A DNA stretch of 64,000 nucleotides from Beaufortia kweichowensis. Its lineage: Eukaryota > Chordata > Actinopteri > Cypriniformes > Gastromyzontidae. The stretch lies in contig CM032808.1 in assembly GCA_019155185.1 (NCBI GenBank), forward strand, positions 6,314,716 to 6,378,715, given 5' to 3'. The notes below the pieces were generated by a model, which was not told the DNA's origin, ran no database searches, and worked only from the letters and a program-made list of their open reading frames with translations. Below, piece by piece: positions 41,701 through 53,700 of this stretch. Made by a program: the position numbers and the translations under genes. Position 1 is the stretch's first letter; every line of letters starts with the position of its first letter.

Positions 41701-44700
41701 GTTATCATGATAGTTGTAATGTAAGATGCTGTTTCAAGTGTCCTTACAAGCCAAGAAGCTCAAATACAACTTAAGATGATACACAAAGGTGATTGAAACT
41801 GACCCAGCGTGCGTCTCTTCCAGGCCTGCCTCGTCCACACTACAGAGACCATCCGTGTGCGCTATTTTATGGACCGTCTGTTGGAGAATAGGCGACCAGT
41901 CATGCTGGTGGGAAATGCTGGCACTGGAAAGTCCGTTCTGGTGGGAGACAAACTCGGTTCATTGGACTCTGAAAAATACACCATCAAAAACGTCCCCTTT
42001 AACTACTACACTACTTCAGCCATGCTGCAGGGTATGTTTGTTTCGAGATTTCCCTCGTTTCACGTGACTGACAGCAAAACTGCTTCCAAAAGTGCAACTT
42101 CAATGCCCTTTTGGACGTTGACTGATTTTTTTGTGATGTGATCCATACACCCACGGCACATTTCTCTAAGCGTCAGCTCTTTTATTTGTGTTGTTGTCCT
42201 CTACTGTCTTTGAAATCTGATGGTTTGATATTTATCTCTCCGCAGCATGTTCACCCATGTGTTCATTTGCTTACTCCTTTTTGTCTCACAAGCATTTTTT
42301 TTCAAAATGAGACAGACAAAGCACTTACTGTATATTACACTGTACGATCAGTGTACGTTTTTTTTTAATAAATCTGAATTTACACAAGTTGCTGTTTGAT
42401 TCTGGCAATAGAAGATTCATTAAAATCCAATAGACTAAATTTATTTTAATAAAAACAAATAGCATGAACATGTAAGGCTGGATGGGAAAAGCCACCCAAA
42501 AACCACCCACTGGCCCAACGTAGGAGTCCAGTGGTAATGGCGAAGGTTTCAGCGCGCTCGGTCTTTTCCTGCGCTTATTCTTTACTTTTTATTCCTCAAT
42601 TTTATCTGACTCCAAAAGATAAAACCTTGTAAAGGTTAAGTTAAGATTCTTAAATTTAGATAAATGTTTTATCATTCTATTCAACTCACTATTATTATTG
42701 GACTTGTACACCAAGGTTCTCAATGTCGCACAGGGTCCTCATGTGTAAGCGGGCCACGATCACAAACTCGACCATATAACCAGAGGTTATGGCTAAAGCA
42801 ATTTAACAATGTAGCTCCCGCTTACTATTGTTAAAGGTACCCATGTAGCCCCATACAATCACCTATATAATGCAATTGCATAACAACTTAGTTAAAGTTA
42901 AGTAATTTAGATAATCAGAGGTTATGGCTAAAGCCCCATACAATCGAACTCTTCTCTGACTAAACAGAGGATACACAAAACTCTTCTCTGACTAAACAGA
43001 GGATACACAAAACTCTTCTCTGACTAAACAGAGGATACACAAAACTCTTCTCTGACTAAACAGAGGATACACAAAACTCTTCTAAACAGAGGATGACTAA
43101 ACAGAGGATACACAAAACTCTTCTCTGACTAAACAGAGGATACACAAAATCCACTGCATAACAACTTAATTATTTCAATATACTTAACCCTGGTCGTAGT
43201 ATTGCGGTAACACGGATGCATCATAGTCTACTAAGCCAATAATTCAGAGTATTTAGAATAGATACAAACATAACAATTTATTAAACAGGTAAACGACAAC
43301 AATGATTCAATATCTAATTCAAAACAATTTAGTAAAGTGATCAATTCATGTGAAACAGTCAATAATGCAGAAATGAGAGAATTTAGAAATGTTTACCTGA
43401 CAATCAAAACTACGCGAGCTTGAGCGGGAGATCCGTTTACAGACTCCAACTATAAGAACTACACACAGTGATTGTCGCGGAGATCCGCTTACAGACTCCA
43501 ACTATAAGAACTACACACAGTGATTGTGCGGGAGATCCGTTTACAGACTCCAACTATAAGAACTAACACAGTGATTGTAAAGGGAGATCCGTTTACAGAC
43601 TCCAACTATAAGAACTACACACAGTGATTGTGCGGGAGATCCGTTTACAGACTCCCAGAACCTTTTGCTTGCTTCCTTTAAATACCCAAATCAAAGTATA
43701 CTTCCTCCAAATGGAGATGTAATTTACATAGAAAAGACTCTGAACCTGATCAGGCCCAAATGGCCATTTCCATGAAAGAGCCCAGGAAGGACACACCCAC
43801 AACAGTGAGCAGAATATCTCCAAACTCCTTAAACCTTTGTTATGATCTGCTCTACTGTTGTGGGATAGGACCATTGTGTAAGTCGCACTGAGACATTTCA
43901 AATGATATGAGACATGAATATTTAGATACTTTGATCACACAGAATGTGGTATATCTTAAATACAGTTCATTGATGAGTTTTGGGGATCTCTGAGCTAAGG
44001 GGAAGTAGATGAAGAGAGGGGGAGAAAGAGACAGATGTGAAGGTGTGAGTTCTAATCAGCATCCTTTGAGGTGTGCTATTTGAGATGGGGATGCAAACTC
44101 TGTGGGGAACTCAATATGTTGGAAAGAGTCCTTTGTTCCCAGGATGTGATGTCCTGTTGGTTTGGACATCTTGGCACCAGTCTTACAGTTTTCCCCTTTG
44201 ACCCCGTGTAAGCAAACCTAGATTAGTTCCAATGGGGTCATTGTAAGACATTTGTTATGTTCCTGCCAATGTTGTCTAACGTTCCAATCTCTGGAGCAGG
44301 TAGTGTTCAGTTCAGTGTATCAATCAGGGCCTGTGTGCTCTCTTCAGCTTAACATGCAAGTTCATCATGGAAAGTCTTTCTGTTTCTTGTGTCTTCCTCT
44401 TTGTGATGAAGCTCTGACTCTTTGAAGAATTCTCTGTCACCTTCAAATGGTGTAGTCCTCTTAGGTCATGCCTCAATAAGTGGGGAAGTTCATGTCGTTA
44501 ATGACACAGCACTGTGTCTCTGGACACCTGCACATCTTAATGACAATTCGTTGATTGAACACTAATGAACTAATGAAGAAGGTGGAAAAGCAAAAACAAG
44601 AACAAAACACAATACGTCAGAAATTCATGTCAACAAGTGCGACTGGTACACAAGGTCTCATGTGTCCCTCAAGGTCATGGTTTTGGAAAGGTGGGTTACT

Positions 44701-47700
44701 AAAATCTTCACTACCATAGTGATGAAACATAAGGCAGTGACTTAAATATACTGGGTCTCAGGGCATGGAAGAGAAGGAAGCAAAAGATCATGTTAACAGC
44801 ATTAATAACATTTTTAGATATGCATATTTAGAACATATAATAATACTAATAATAACAATAAACACATAATGTTTATAATTATACAGATATCAATCTTTCA
44901 AAAGAATTCAGAATTTCTCATGTAAGAACACCTGGCAGATCTAAGATTTTAATGGTATTACTTAAAACATGTTCAGGAGGCTATACAATTGCAGATTCAA
45001 AATCTCATGTCAGATTTCTATGTGTATGTATGTATGTGTACATGTGTGTGTATGTGTATGTGTATATGATCTGTTGGCCAAGTCACATTTGATGTTATGG
45101 GTCTAACTGTAAATCGTTTGGTTAATCAACAGAAGTGTCTACATTTTAGATTTATTTTAAAATATGAATTGCAAGTTAGTCATTAAAATAAAAAATGTAA
45201 TCATCAAATTGTGACTATAGTCATGTACATTTCCTAAGAAAATAACAATATTTAACAAATTGTGTCATTAGTAGAATTAAGACAGGTAAGCCTGTGTAAG
45301 AGACTAGATGGTTGTGTTTATGTAAAAGCAGGATGTTGATCCTAAGTGTGCTGGTGTTTTGAGAATCTAGAACATTATTGTGTTGTGTGGTGTTAAGTGT
45401 TTGGATGTAATAGTGTTCAGGTCTAAATTAGATAGGATGTGGTAATGGTGAATGTATGTGTTTTGTATGTGTATGTCTGGGAGATGGGCAGAACCTATTC
45501 TATAAAAATTAATGTTGCACAATTTAAGTTCCGGTGCTATACCGGTGGCCATGTAACTATGTGTGAGAGTGTAGTGTTGTGAGGTGTGAATGGCCTATTG
45601 AAATGTCTTCACCCATCTCCCTAACTTCAGGTTGTGTGTCTGCAAAACTGGTTGTCCTGATGTAGGTGGGATCAGACATCTCTCTGATGTCTGGTCTCCA
45701 AGGTTTTGTTGTTTTCAATCTGAGAGAGAAACAGACATCACAGAAAACAGTTAAGTTTACAAACCTTTGGGCAATTTGCATGAATTTGCACCATGTGGTA
45801 CAATTAGTCTGTCTGACGGTTTTAACATGGTTAATGCCATCAGGGTGTAATATACCATTATTCTGTTACCATTCCAAGTTTATTTTGAGAGATCAGATTA
45901 ATATGTTTATTCAGATTTGGACTGACTGCCTCTTGCAGTGCAGTCAGAATGCATTACACCTTAAAGATGCACTTACAACAAAGTTTTCACAATCTGATGT
46001 GTTGTGAGCACTAGAAAGCTCCAGTCCTGCTGGAGAAATATTTTATGGGTGACTTCATCACCCTCCATTTTGATTATCCTTAATCTCTGTGATCTCTAAA
46101 GACTTGGAATTTCTGCCTGATGTTCTTTATTTGTCAAAGGTTTTAATACTCAATTGTTAAAACAGTATTGGTGATTTGGTTCACTATCGCATGTGTCATG
46201 GTATTTGCAGTGTCACTGCAAGGCAAAAGGCAAAAGCATACCCCCCTCTTTGGCACTGGGTCAGAACCAATGAAATCATACATAACAAAAGACTTTTCTG
46301 TGGGTCTGGCTTGTGAGTTAGTCATGTATTTGTTGTATTTCTTTAATCATCTGAGGCCTGTTCACGTTATAATATAATATACATCATAATGTGGTTACAA
46401 TGTAAATTATATTATATTAAAATAATATAAATTAAAAATAATTTTATTACTGGTCTCTTAAGGGTTTTTAGAAGGATGTTTGTAAATTTGTAAGCTGTTT
46501 TGTTAATCTGTTTGGGTATGAAAAGATTTTGGAACTTGGGCTGACTGATGTGAAGCACAGATATTCCCACTGATTCACACTTACAGGAATTTTACATTCC
46601 TATAGTGATGTCAGGACTCAGCTTTGAGCTCTATTGTTTAGGGCTTTCCCAATCTTTAGACAACTGGACACAAATTGTCCTTTTTAACAATTCTCACAGA
46701 CTCATGGAGAAAGGGCCAAGCTTTTAGCTTCCACAATCTCCAGACAACTGGACTAAATTGTTTCTTTAACAATTACCACAGTCTCATAAAGAAGAGATCA
46801 GACCTAAAATCTCAAACAGTGTTGACACTGTATTATGTCCTGGTGTTAAAATGGCACATTTGCTTTCTATAGTTTGTGCTATTGTCACATCAGTCAGTTT
46901 AACCCAAGTTCTCTTTTCATACACAGACACATTGACTTGTACAGTCATTTTAAGATATCCAAACTTGTTCAATTGCTCAGAATGAGCTTATTTTCTTTAC
47001 CATTGTTATGCATTGTGATTACATAAAACAATCATAAAGCCAGTTTACTTATTTACATTAGTCCTTCATTTTTTACCCTCAGTCGAGTACCAGAACAAAA
47101 TTTGGATGATGTTACTCCAATTTAACATGATTTTGAAAATCATTAATTTACAAAGCAAGAGAATTTGTCCTTCATTTACAATGCTGCTATCATGTCCCTG
47201 ATAATGTGGTTTCCTCTAATTCTTCATTCCCACCGGATTTCTACGGTCTCCGGTCTAACAGTGGGTATTCCGACCCATACTACAAATGTGTCTATATGAG
47301 GAGTGCAAATAACTTTCCCTCAACACTTCTAGTAGGCAAAAAAGAATTGACTTACCACAACAGCTGAAGAAATAGAAGTTCAAACCTTGCTCCATGCAAC
47401 TCCTGGTGTTGCGCTTGAAAAGACGTAACTCGCTAGTTGGAGCATCACGTCGGGGTCACCACTTGTAAGGCTGGATGGGAAAAGCCACCCAAAAACCACC
47501 CACTGGCCCAACGTAGGAGTCCAGTGGTAATGGCGAAGGTTTCAGCTACCGGTCTTTTCCTGCTTTATTCTTTTACTTTTATTCCTCAATTTTATCTGAC
47601 TCCAAAGATAAAACCTTGTAAAGGTTAAGTTAAGATTCTTAAATTTAGATAAATGTTTTATCATTCTATTCAACTCACTATTATTATTGGACTTGTACAC

Positions 47701-50700
47701 CAAGGTTCTCAATGTCGCACAGGGTCCTCGCACCGGCTGTGTGCGGGCCCACGATCACAAACTCGACCATATAACCAGAGGTTATGGCTAAAGCAATTTA
47801 ACAATGTAGCTCCCGCTTACTATTGTTAAAAGGTACCCATGTAGCCCCATACAATCACCTATATAATGCAATTGCATAACAACTTAGTTAAAGTTAAGTA
47901 ATTTAGATAATCAGAGGTTATGGCTAAAGCCCCCATACAATCGAACTCTTCTCTGACTAAACAGAGGATACACAAAACTCTTCTCTGACTAAACAGAGGA
48001 TACACAAAACTCTTCTCTGACTAAACAGAGGATACACAAAACTCTTCTCTGACTAAACAGAGGATACACAAAACTCTTCTCTGACTAAACAGAGGATACA
48101 CAAAACTCTTCTCTGACTAAACAGAGGATACACAAAATCCGACTGCATAACAACTTAATTATTTCAATATACTTAACCCTGGTCGTAGTATTGCGGTAAC
48201 ACGGATGCATCATAGTCTACTAAGCCAATAATTCAGAGTATTTAGAATAGATACAAACATAACAATTTATTAAACAGGTAAACGACAACAATGATTCAAT
48301 ATCTAATTCAAACAATTTAGTAAAGTGATCAATTCATGTGAAACAGTCAATAATGCAGAAATGAGAGAATTTAGAAATGTTTACCTGACAATCAAAACTA
48401 CGCACAGCGATTGAGCGTGATTGAGCTACACACAGGAGATCCGCTTACAGACTCCAACTATAAGAACTACACACAGTGATTGTGCGGGGAGATCCGTTTA
48501 CAGACTCCAACTATAAGAACTACACACAGTGATTGTGCGGAGATCCGACTTATAAGAACTACACACAGTGATTAAAGGGAGATCTTACAGACTCCAGAAC
48601 CTTTTGCTTCCGCTTCCCCAGAACCTTTGCTTGCTTCCTTAAATACCCAAATCAAAGTATACTTCCTCCAAATGGAGATGTAATTTACATAGAAAAGACT
48701 CTGAACCTGATCAGGCCCAAATGGCCATTTCCATGAAAGAGCCCAGGAAGGACACACCCACAACAGTGAGCAGAATATCTCCAAACTCCTTAAACCTTTG
48801 TTATGATCTGCTCTACTGTTGTGGGGATAGGACCATTGTGTAAGTCGCACTGAGACATTTCAAATGATATGAGACATGAATATTTAGATACTTTGATCAC
48901 ACAGAATGTGGTATATCTTAAATACAGTTCATTGATGAGTTTTGGGGATCTCTGAGCTAAGGGGAAGTAGATGAAGAGAGGGGGAGAAAGAGACAGATGT
49001 GAAGGTGTGAGTTCAAGAATCAGCATCCTTTGAGGTGTGCTATTTGAGATGGGGATGCAAACTCTGTGGGGAACTCAATATGTTGGAAAGAGTCCTTTGT
49101 TCCCCAGGATGTGATGTCCTGTTGGTTTGGACATCTTGGCACCAGTCTTACAAACATGTTGCCTACCATTTAGTAGAGACTAGCTAGTCTGGGACCATTT
49201 ATTTTATTGATTTATAGTCTTTTTTTATTACAGTAATGTTAGTTGAATAGTTCAGCTTAATGGTAACACTTTACAATGCTTTTCAATTTGTTAACAAATT
49301 AAACTACATTAGTTAACATCGACTAACAGTAAACAATACTTATATAGCATTTATTGATATTTGTATTTACTAACAAAGACCAATAAAAGTTGTAAAATGT
49401 ATTGGTTACTGTTAGTTCATCTAAGCTAATGCAATTAATGTAAATGATTGAGACTTTATTGTGTTTAAAGTGTTACCAGCTTAAAGGGATAGTTCACCCA
49501 AAATTAAAATCTAAATAGAATTAGAAAATAGAATCTGTCATCATTTATTCACCCTCGTGCCATTCAAAATGCCTTTATATGACTCTTTCTTCTGTAAACC
49601 ACAAAAGAAGATATTTTGAGAAATGTCCCAGTGGTTTTACACAATGAAAGTCAGTGCGACCAATGTTTGTTGGTTACCAACATTTTTCAGTATATCTTCT
49701 TTTATGTCACAGGTTTGTAACTACATGAGGAAGAATAAATGAGGGCAACAATTTCATTTTTGGGTGAACTATCCCTTTAACAAAGTGGTTAGAGTGATAA
49801 CTTAGTTTACAAGTAGTTAACAAATTAAGAATAATTTAGATGTTAAAATATTTTTCCAAGATTCTAAGATTATGAATATAAAGAATGTTGCAGAGACAAA
49901 AGTTTTCCATATTTTAATTTTTTTTCTCCACTGTGTTTTAGCATACTGAGGCTTTATCTATAAACTCGATCATGTGTTTAAATGTGCATGCAAGTAATTA
50001 GTGCTGGCAAAAACGTCTGTCTTCTGCCATTTTACCCGCAGCTGTTCTGGAAAAACCTTTAGAGAAGAAGGCGGGGAGAAACTACGGGCCACCTGGAAGC
50101 AAGAGGCTCATCTACTTCATTGATGACATGAACATGCCGGAGGTGGACGCGTATGGCACCGTCCAGCCTCACACCCTTATCCGTCAGCACATGGACTATA
50201 ACCACTGGTACCTGACTCTTTATAATCACTCACGATGATTTTTTAAAGCATATGTCTTAAAGCACACACTGACAGACCATTTCACGGCCATTTTACACAT
50301 CGGACATGCTAGTTATGATTGTGTTACCCTTCTACCTTTTCCCAGACAGAGAATTTAATTACTACCTTAATGGATTTTGTTACATAAAGGTTTTATCTTG
50401 TTAAGCCCCATAAAATCATTGAGTCGTTCTGTGCGCGAGGTCACGAGAGGTTGTGTTTATTTTGTCTTGCTGTAAGTTACTGGAGGCTATATTTTGTCAT
50501 TGAAAGAAAACATGCCTACTATCAGTTTTGCAGTGTCTCTGTGATGTCTGTTAGATCAGAGATGAACAGGAGAGCTGAAGTCAGTGTATTTCTTTGAGCC
50601 GCAGTGGATTTAGAGACAGACGCAGCGTGCATACTGAGCACCGCGCGCGTGAGCTTTTGTGTGCGTGGAGTCGCAGCGACTGACGGTACGCTGTGTCCTC

Positions 50701-53700
50701 TCAGGTACGACAGGAGCAAGCTGCAGTTGAAGGAGATCCACAACGTGCAGTACGTGTCCTGCATGAACCCAACCGCTGGCAGCTTCACAATCAACCCCCG
50801 ACTGCAGGTACATGCTTAGACGGCCCGCTATAACTGTGAATTAAACACATCTCTCTTCTCTGCCCAGTCGGTTACTGTCACTATCATTTAAAAGTGTACA
50901 ATTTTTGTAGCCTATTCTTTGGGTTGTACATGTACGATTAAACTAAAGAAAAGGTTTCATCTAAAATTGTAATTTCAGAGACATTTCTCCGTATTTGCCC
51001 TTTCATTCCCCGGGGTGGACGCCCTAAACACCATCTACTGCAGCATCTTAAGTCAACACCTCCGCGGTGAGGGATTCGCTCAAGTTCTGCAGAAGAGCTG
51101 CTCGCAGCTGGTCCAGCTGGCCTTACGGTTCCATCAGTGCGTGACCGTCGCGTTCCTGCCAACTGCCATCAAATTTCACTACATCTTCAATCTTCGGGAT
51201 CTCTCCAACATATTTCAGGTACTGTAAGTGGTACAAGCCTCAGGTTAGCTCACACTGGAAAAGATTGAAATATGAATCTTTTTGTAATAAACCATTTATC
51301 CCAGCCGTCACTTTCGGTGCCTCACTCGGAATGTATAAAGGTGGAAAATGACTTACCTGCTGTTATGTCAAGCTCTTTTGAAACTGTTGAAAGTTTAATA
51401 ATCTCGGCAGTGTGGAATTAAATGTAGATTTCCTGCATAACCATTTGGCTTTCCGAATTACACTGAACTATTACTATTTTTAAAGTCATTTTCCAAGAAA
51501 TTGTACTAAATATTTATCATTGTGAATCGAATCGGTGTCCATCAGAGCGACTGAAAACTCTAGGTGATTGTCTGGAAATGTTGGTTGTGGTTGCCTGGCA
51601 GCGTTTTTTTCAACCGAGGTACGTTGGCTGCTATCGAATATTCGCTGAAATAATGTCTAACTAGTATCTGACTTCGCAGATTGTTTGTTTGTGTTAGTCC
51701 TAGAAAATAATTGGGTACAGAAACGAATATTAGAAATGTATATCTCCAGCACTGTTTTCGGTTGTTGTATACAAACATACAGTTATTAAAAAATGCTGAT
51801 TGCCGGCACTGAATGCTAATCAAACGCCAAGCGTCAGCGCTAAGCGTAGACAAAAAATGCCAAAAACAGGACAAAACGCTCCGGTGGACATGCGTCTAAT
51901 GCTGCAGTCACACAAGACTTTTCGTTCCATTGACTTCCATTTATACACATGCGAATCCTGCAGACTGGAGACACATGCTGATGCAAAAACGTTTCATGAC
52001 GAACTCTGACCTCCAAACTCCAAAATGTGAAAATGTGTGGCTAATAAAAGATTAATACGTCACAGCGTGACTTTAGAAAATCCAAGATTGAAGAAACCTG
52101 ACTGTGGCATTAGGCATGGAGACAGTTTTGAGCACTGATTTACTTGTGTTTTTCTTTATTATTAACTATAAGAATTGGATTAGATTGCAGCTTTCAGTGA
52201 AAATAGCAGTTCATACTGAAATCCACTCGACAGTATACCCTCGGGGCTAAATCTCTGCCAGAAAGCCCGCCCGTCAACTTCTGATTTGTTTCTCTTTACA
52301 GGCTGAAGTAAATAATTCATTCATCTGTAGATCCTTTTCATGTGCACATTCTGATGGAAGTTACCTAACTTCTGACAAGCCCGGAAAATATCCATTTTAT
52401 CCATTAATTAAAAGCATCTCGGTCTGACATGCTGGTGGCCAATTTTAAATGGTTTCCGCCTGAGTGCCGCGTCCATTCTCAAGCTACACTAGTTAAGTAG
52501 CTCAACATCATTAGCCAGATGCTCACGCATAAACAATTCAGCACGTCCACCTTTTAAGTGCGACTTTGCTGTCCCTGTTCTTGTTATTGCGGTGGCTTAA
52601 ACAAACGCTCCTTGGATTTCAATTGTTTTAAAGCGGCTTTATTGGGCCTCGTTTCCTCACTTTGGCGATGATGAAAGAAGGAAAAAGAAGAGGGCGGCAT
52701 CTGAACCTCTCCTTATTGTTTTGGGTGCAGTCGGAGTAATGAAGCAAAATGAGAGCGAGAGAGGGAACAGATGAGACGCCGCTGAAGGAACATTTGAAGT
52801 GCGGCCCTTAGTTCTGCCTTACTAATTCAACTCACAGTTCAGCTGCCTAAGGACAGAAGGAAAGGGAGGAGAGCGTTTACGTACGACACCCTCAAAGTAC
52901 ATTTCTTTGTGAATCTTCCTGAAGCTTGGTTTTACCCAGAGAGAAATATTTTATCTAGAGAGTTTTTGTTCTTTATTTATTTTAAATGTCTATTCAGTAT
53001 TTATCACTGCTGGAGAAGCTTTTCTAAAACTTGGTGCCCACAATTGAACTACAGTCAAGTTACTTTTTATACTAGGAAAGTAGATTAAAGTTAAACAGGA
53101 TGTGGCACGACAACAACCATTAGATTTCTTTATTTGTGTTTGCCAATCACAACAGTATTTATCTGGCGCAGAATACTGTAATAAGGATCTCGATTAGGTT
53201 GACAGGATTAAACACTATTTAACCAGATTTATTTGGTTAAATAAATAAATAATCACTCAGCAGTTAATAAGCTGTGTGCACGCAATACTGTGTAATCACA
53301 AATGTCAGTGTAGTGTTTTTTCACATTACACCTCTTCTGTACTACTCTGCAAAGCATAAGACACTAGGGTTGCCAGGTCTGTGTAAGAAAACCAGCCCAA
53401 TGGCTTATAAAACTAGTCCAGTGACCCTAGTCCAAATACCAAAACTCAAAATACTATGTCACTTCCATACCTAAAATACATATTTTACAGTCACTGTTAT
53501 GCATTACACACAAGTTCTTCTTAACAATGACTGTATAGTATAGTAGTAATCATATTTGTCACTTTTGTTTTCATAAATAACATCTTACTCTATGAGTAAC
53601 AGTTTATAAACAAAATCCTGACTTTAACCTGCAAAATAAAAAACAACTGCAGCAACAGTTAAAAGTGGCCCAGTTATGTGATAAAAATGCAGACCTGGCA

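Larger units (their letters stand above)
42471..44187 (-). repeat. LTR, left copy (element 3' LTR)
   Basis: 1,717 bp. On the minus strand there is a TATA-like TATTTAAA at 43677-43684 and an AATAAA at 42588-42593, a plausible promoter and polyadenylation signal. It contains two internal tandem arrays (42949-43149 and about 43428-43655). It is adjacent to the polypurine tract. Confidence 0.85.
42471..49152 (-). mobile_element. LTR retroelement, antisense, apparently non-autonomous
   Basis: Two long direct repeats (42471-44187 and 47464-49152) begin TGTAAG and end CTTACA, and are flanked by 4-bp AACA duplications (42467-42470 and 49153-49156). The primer-binding site and polypurine tract both place it on the minus strand. 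The 3.28-kb interior has no frame over about 115 codons and I see no protease, reverse transcriptase, RNase H or integrase motif. It therefore looks non-autonomous, or its coding part has been replaced. The LTRs differ mainly by small indels, so the insertion is recent. It could derive from a retrovirus-like or Gypsy-like parent; I cannot place it. Confidence 0.85.
47464..49152 (-). repeat. LTR, right copy (element 5' LTR)
   Basis: 1,689 bp, nearly identical to the left copy apart from single-base homopolymer indels, a few short replaced blocks and fewer copies in the 51-bp array (about 48427-48590). The 32-bp array is at 47946-48137. Confidence 0.85.
42032..50041 (+). other. dnah9 intron 38 with LTR insertion
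   Basis: 8,010-bp intron, the longest seen. About 6.7 kb of it is the LTR element at 42471-49152, inserted antisense to the gene. Without it the intron would be about 1.3 kb. Two small MITEs (49262-49477 and 49481-49780) lie just after the insertion. Confidence 0.9.

Noticed and set aside
42949..43149. CRISPR-like array from the regular 32-bp units
   Set aside because: Units are contiguous with no variable spacers, and the DNA is vertebrate; it is a simple tandem repeat.
45367..46972. Short minus-strand frames inside the LTR element as retroviral genes
   Set aside because: Each is under 75 codons and none shows protease, polymerase, integrase or envelope signatures I can recognise.
42471..49152. 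Two independent tandem-repeat loci or a segmental duplication
   Set aside because: The TG/CA ends, flanking AACA duplications, primer-binding site and polypurine tract explain the pair as LTRs of one element.
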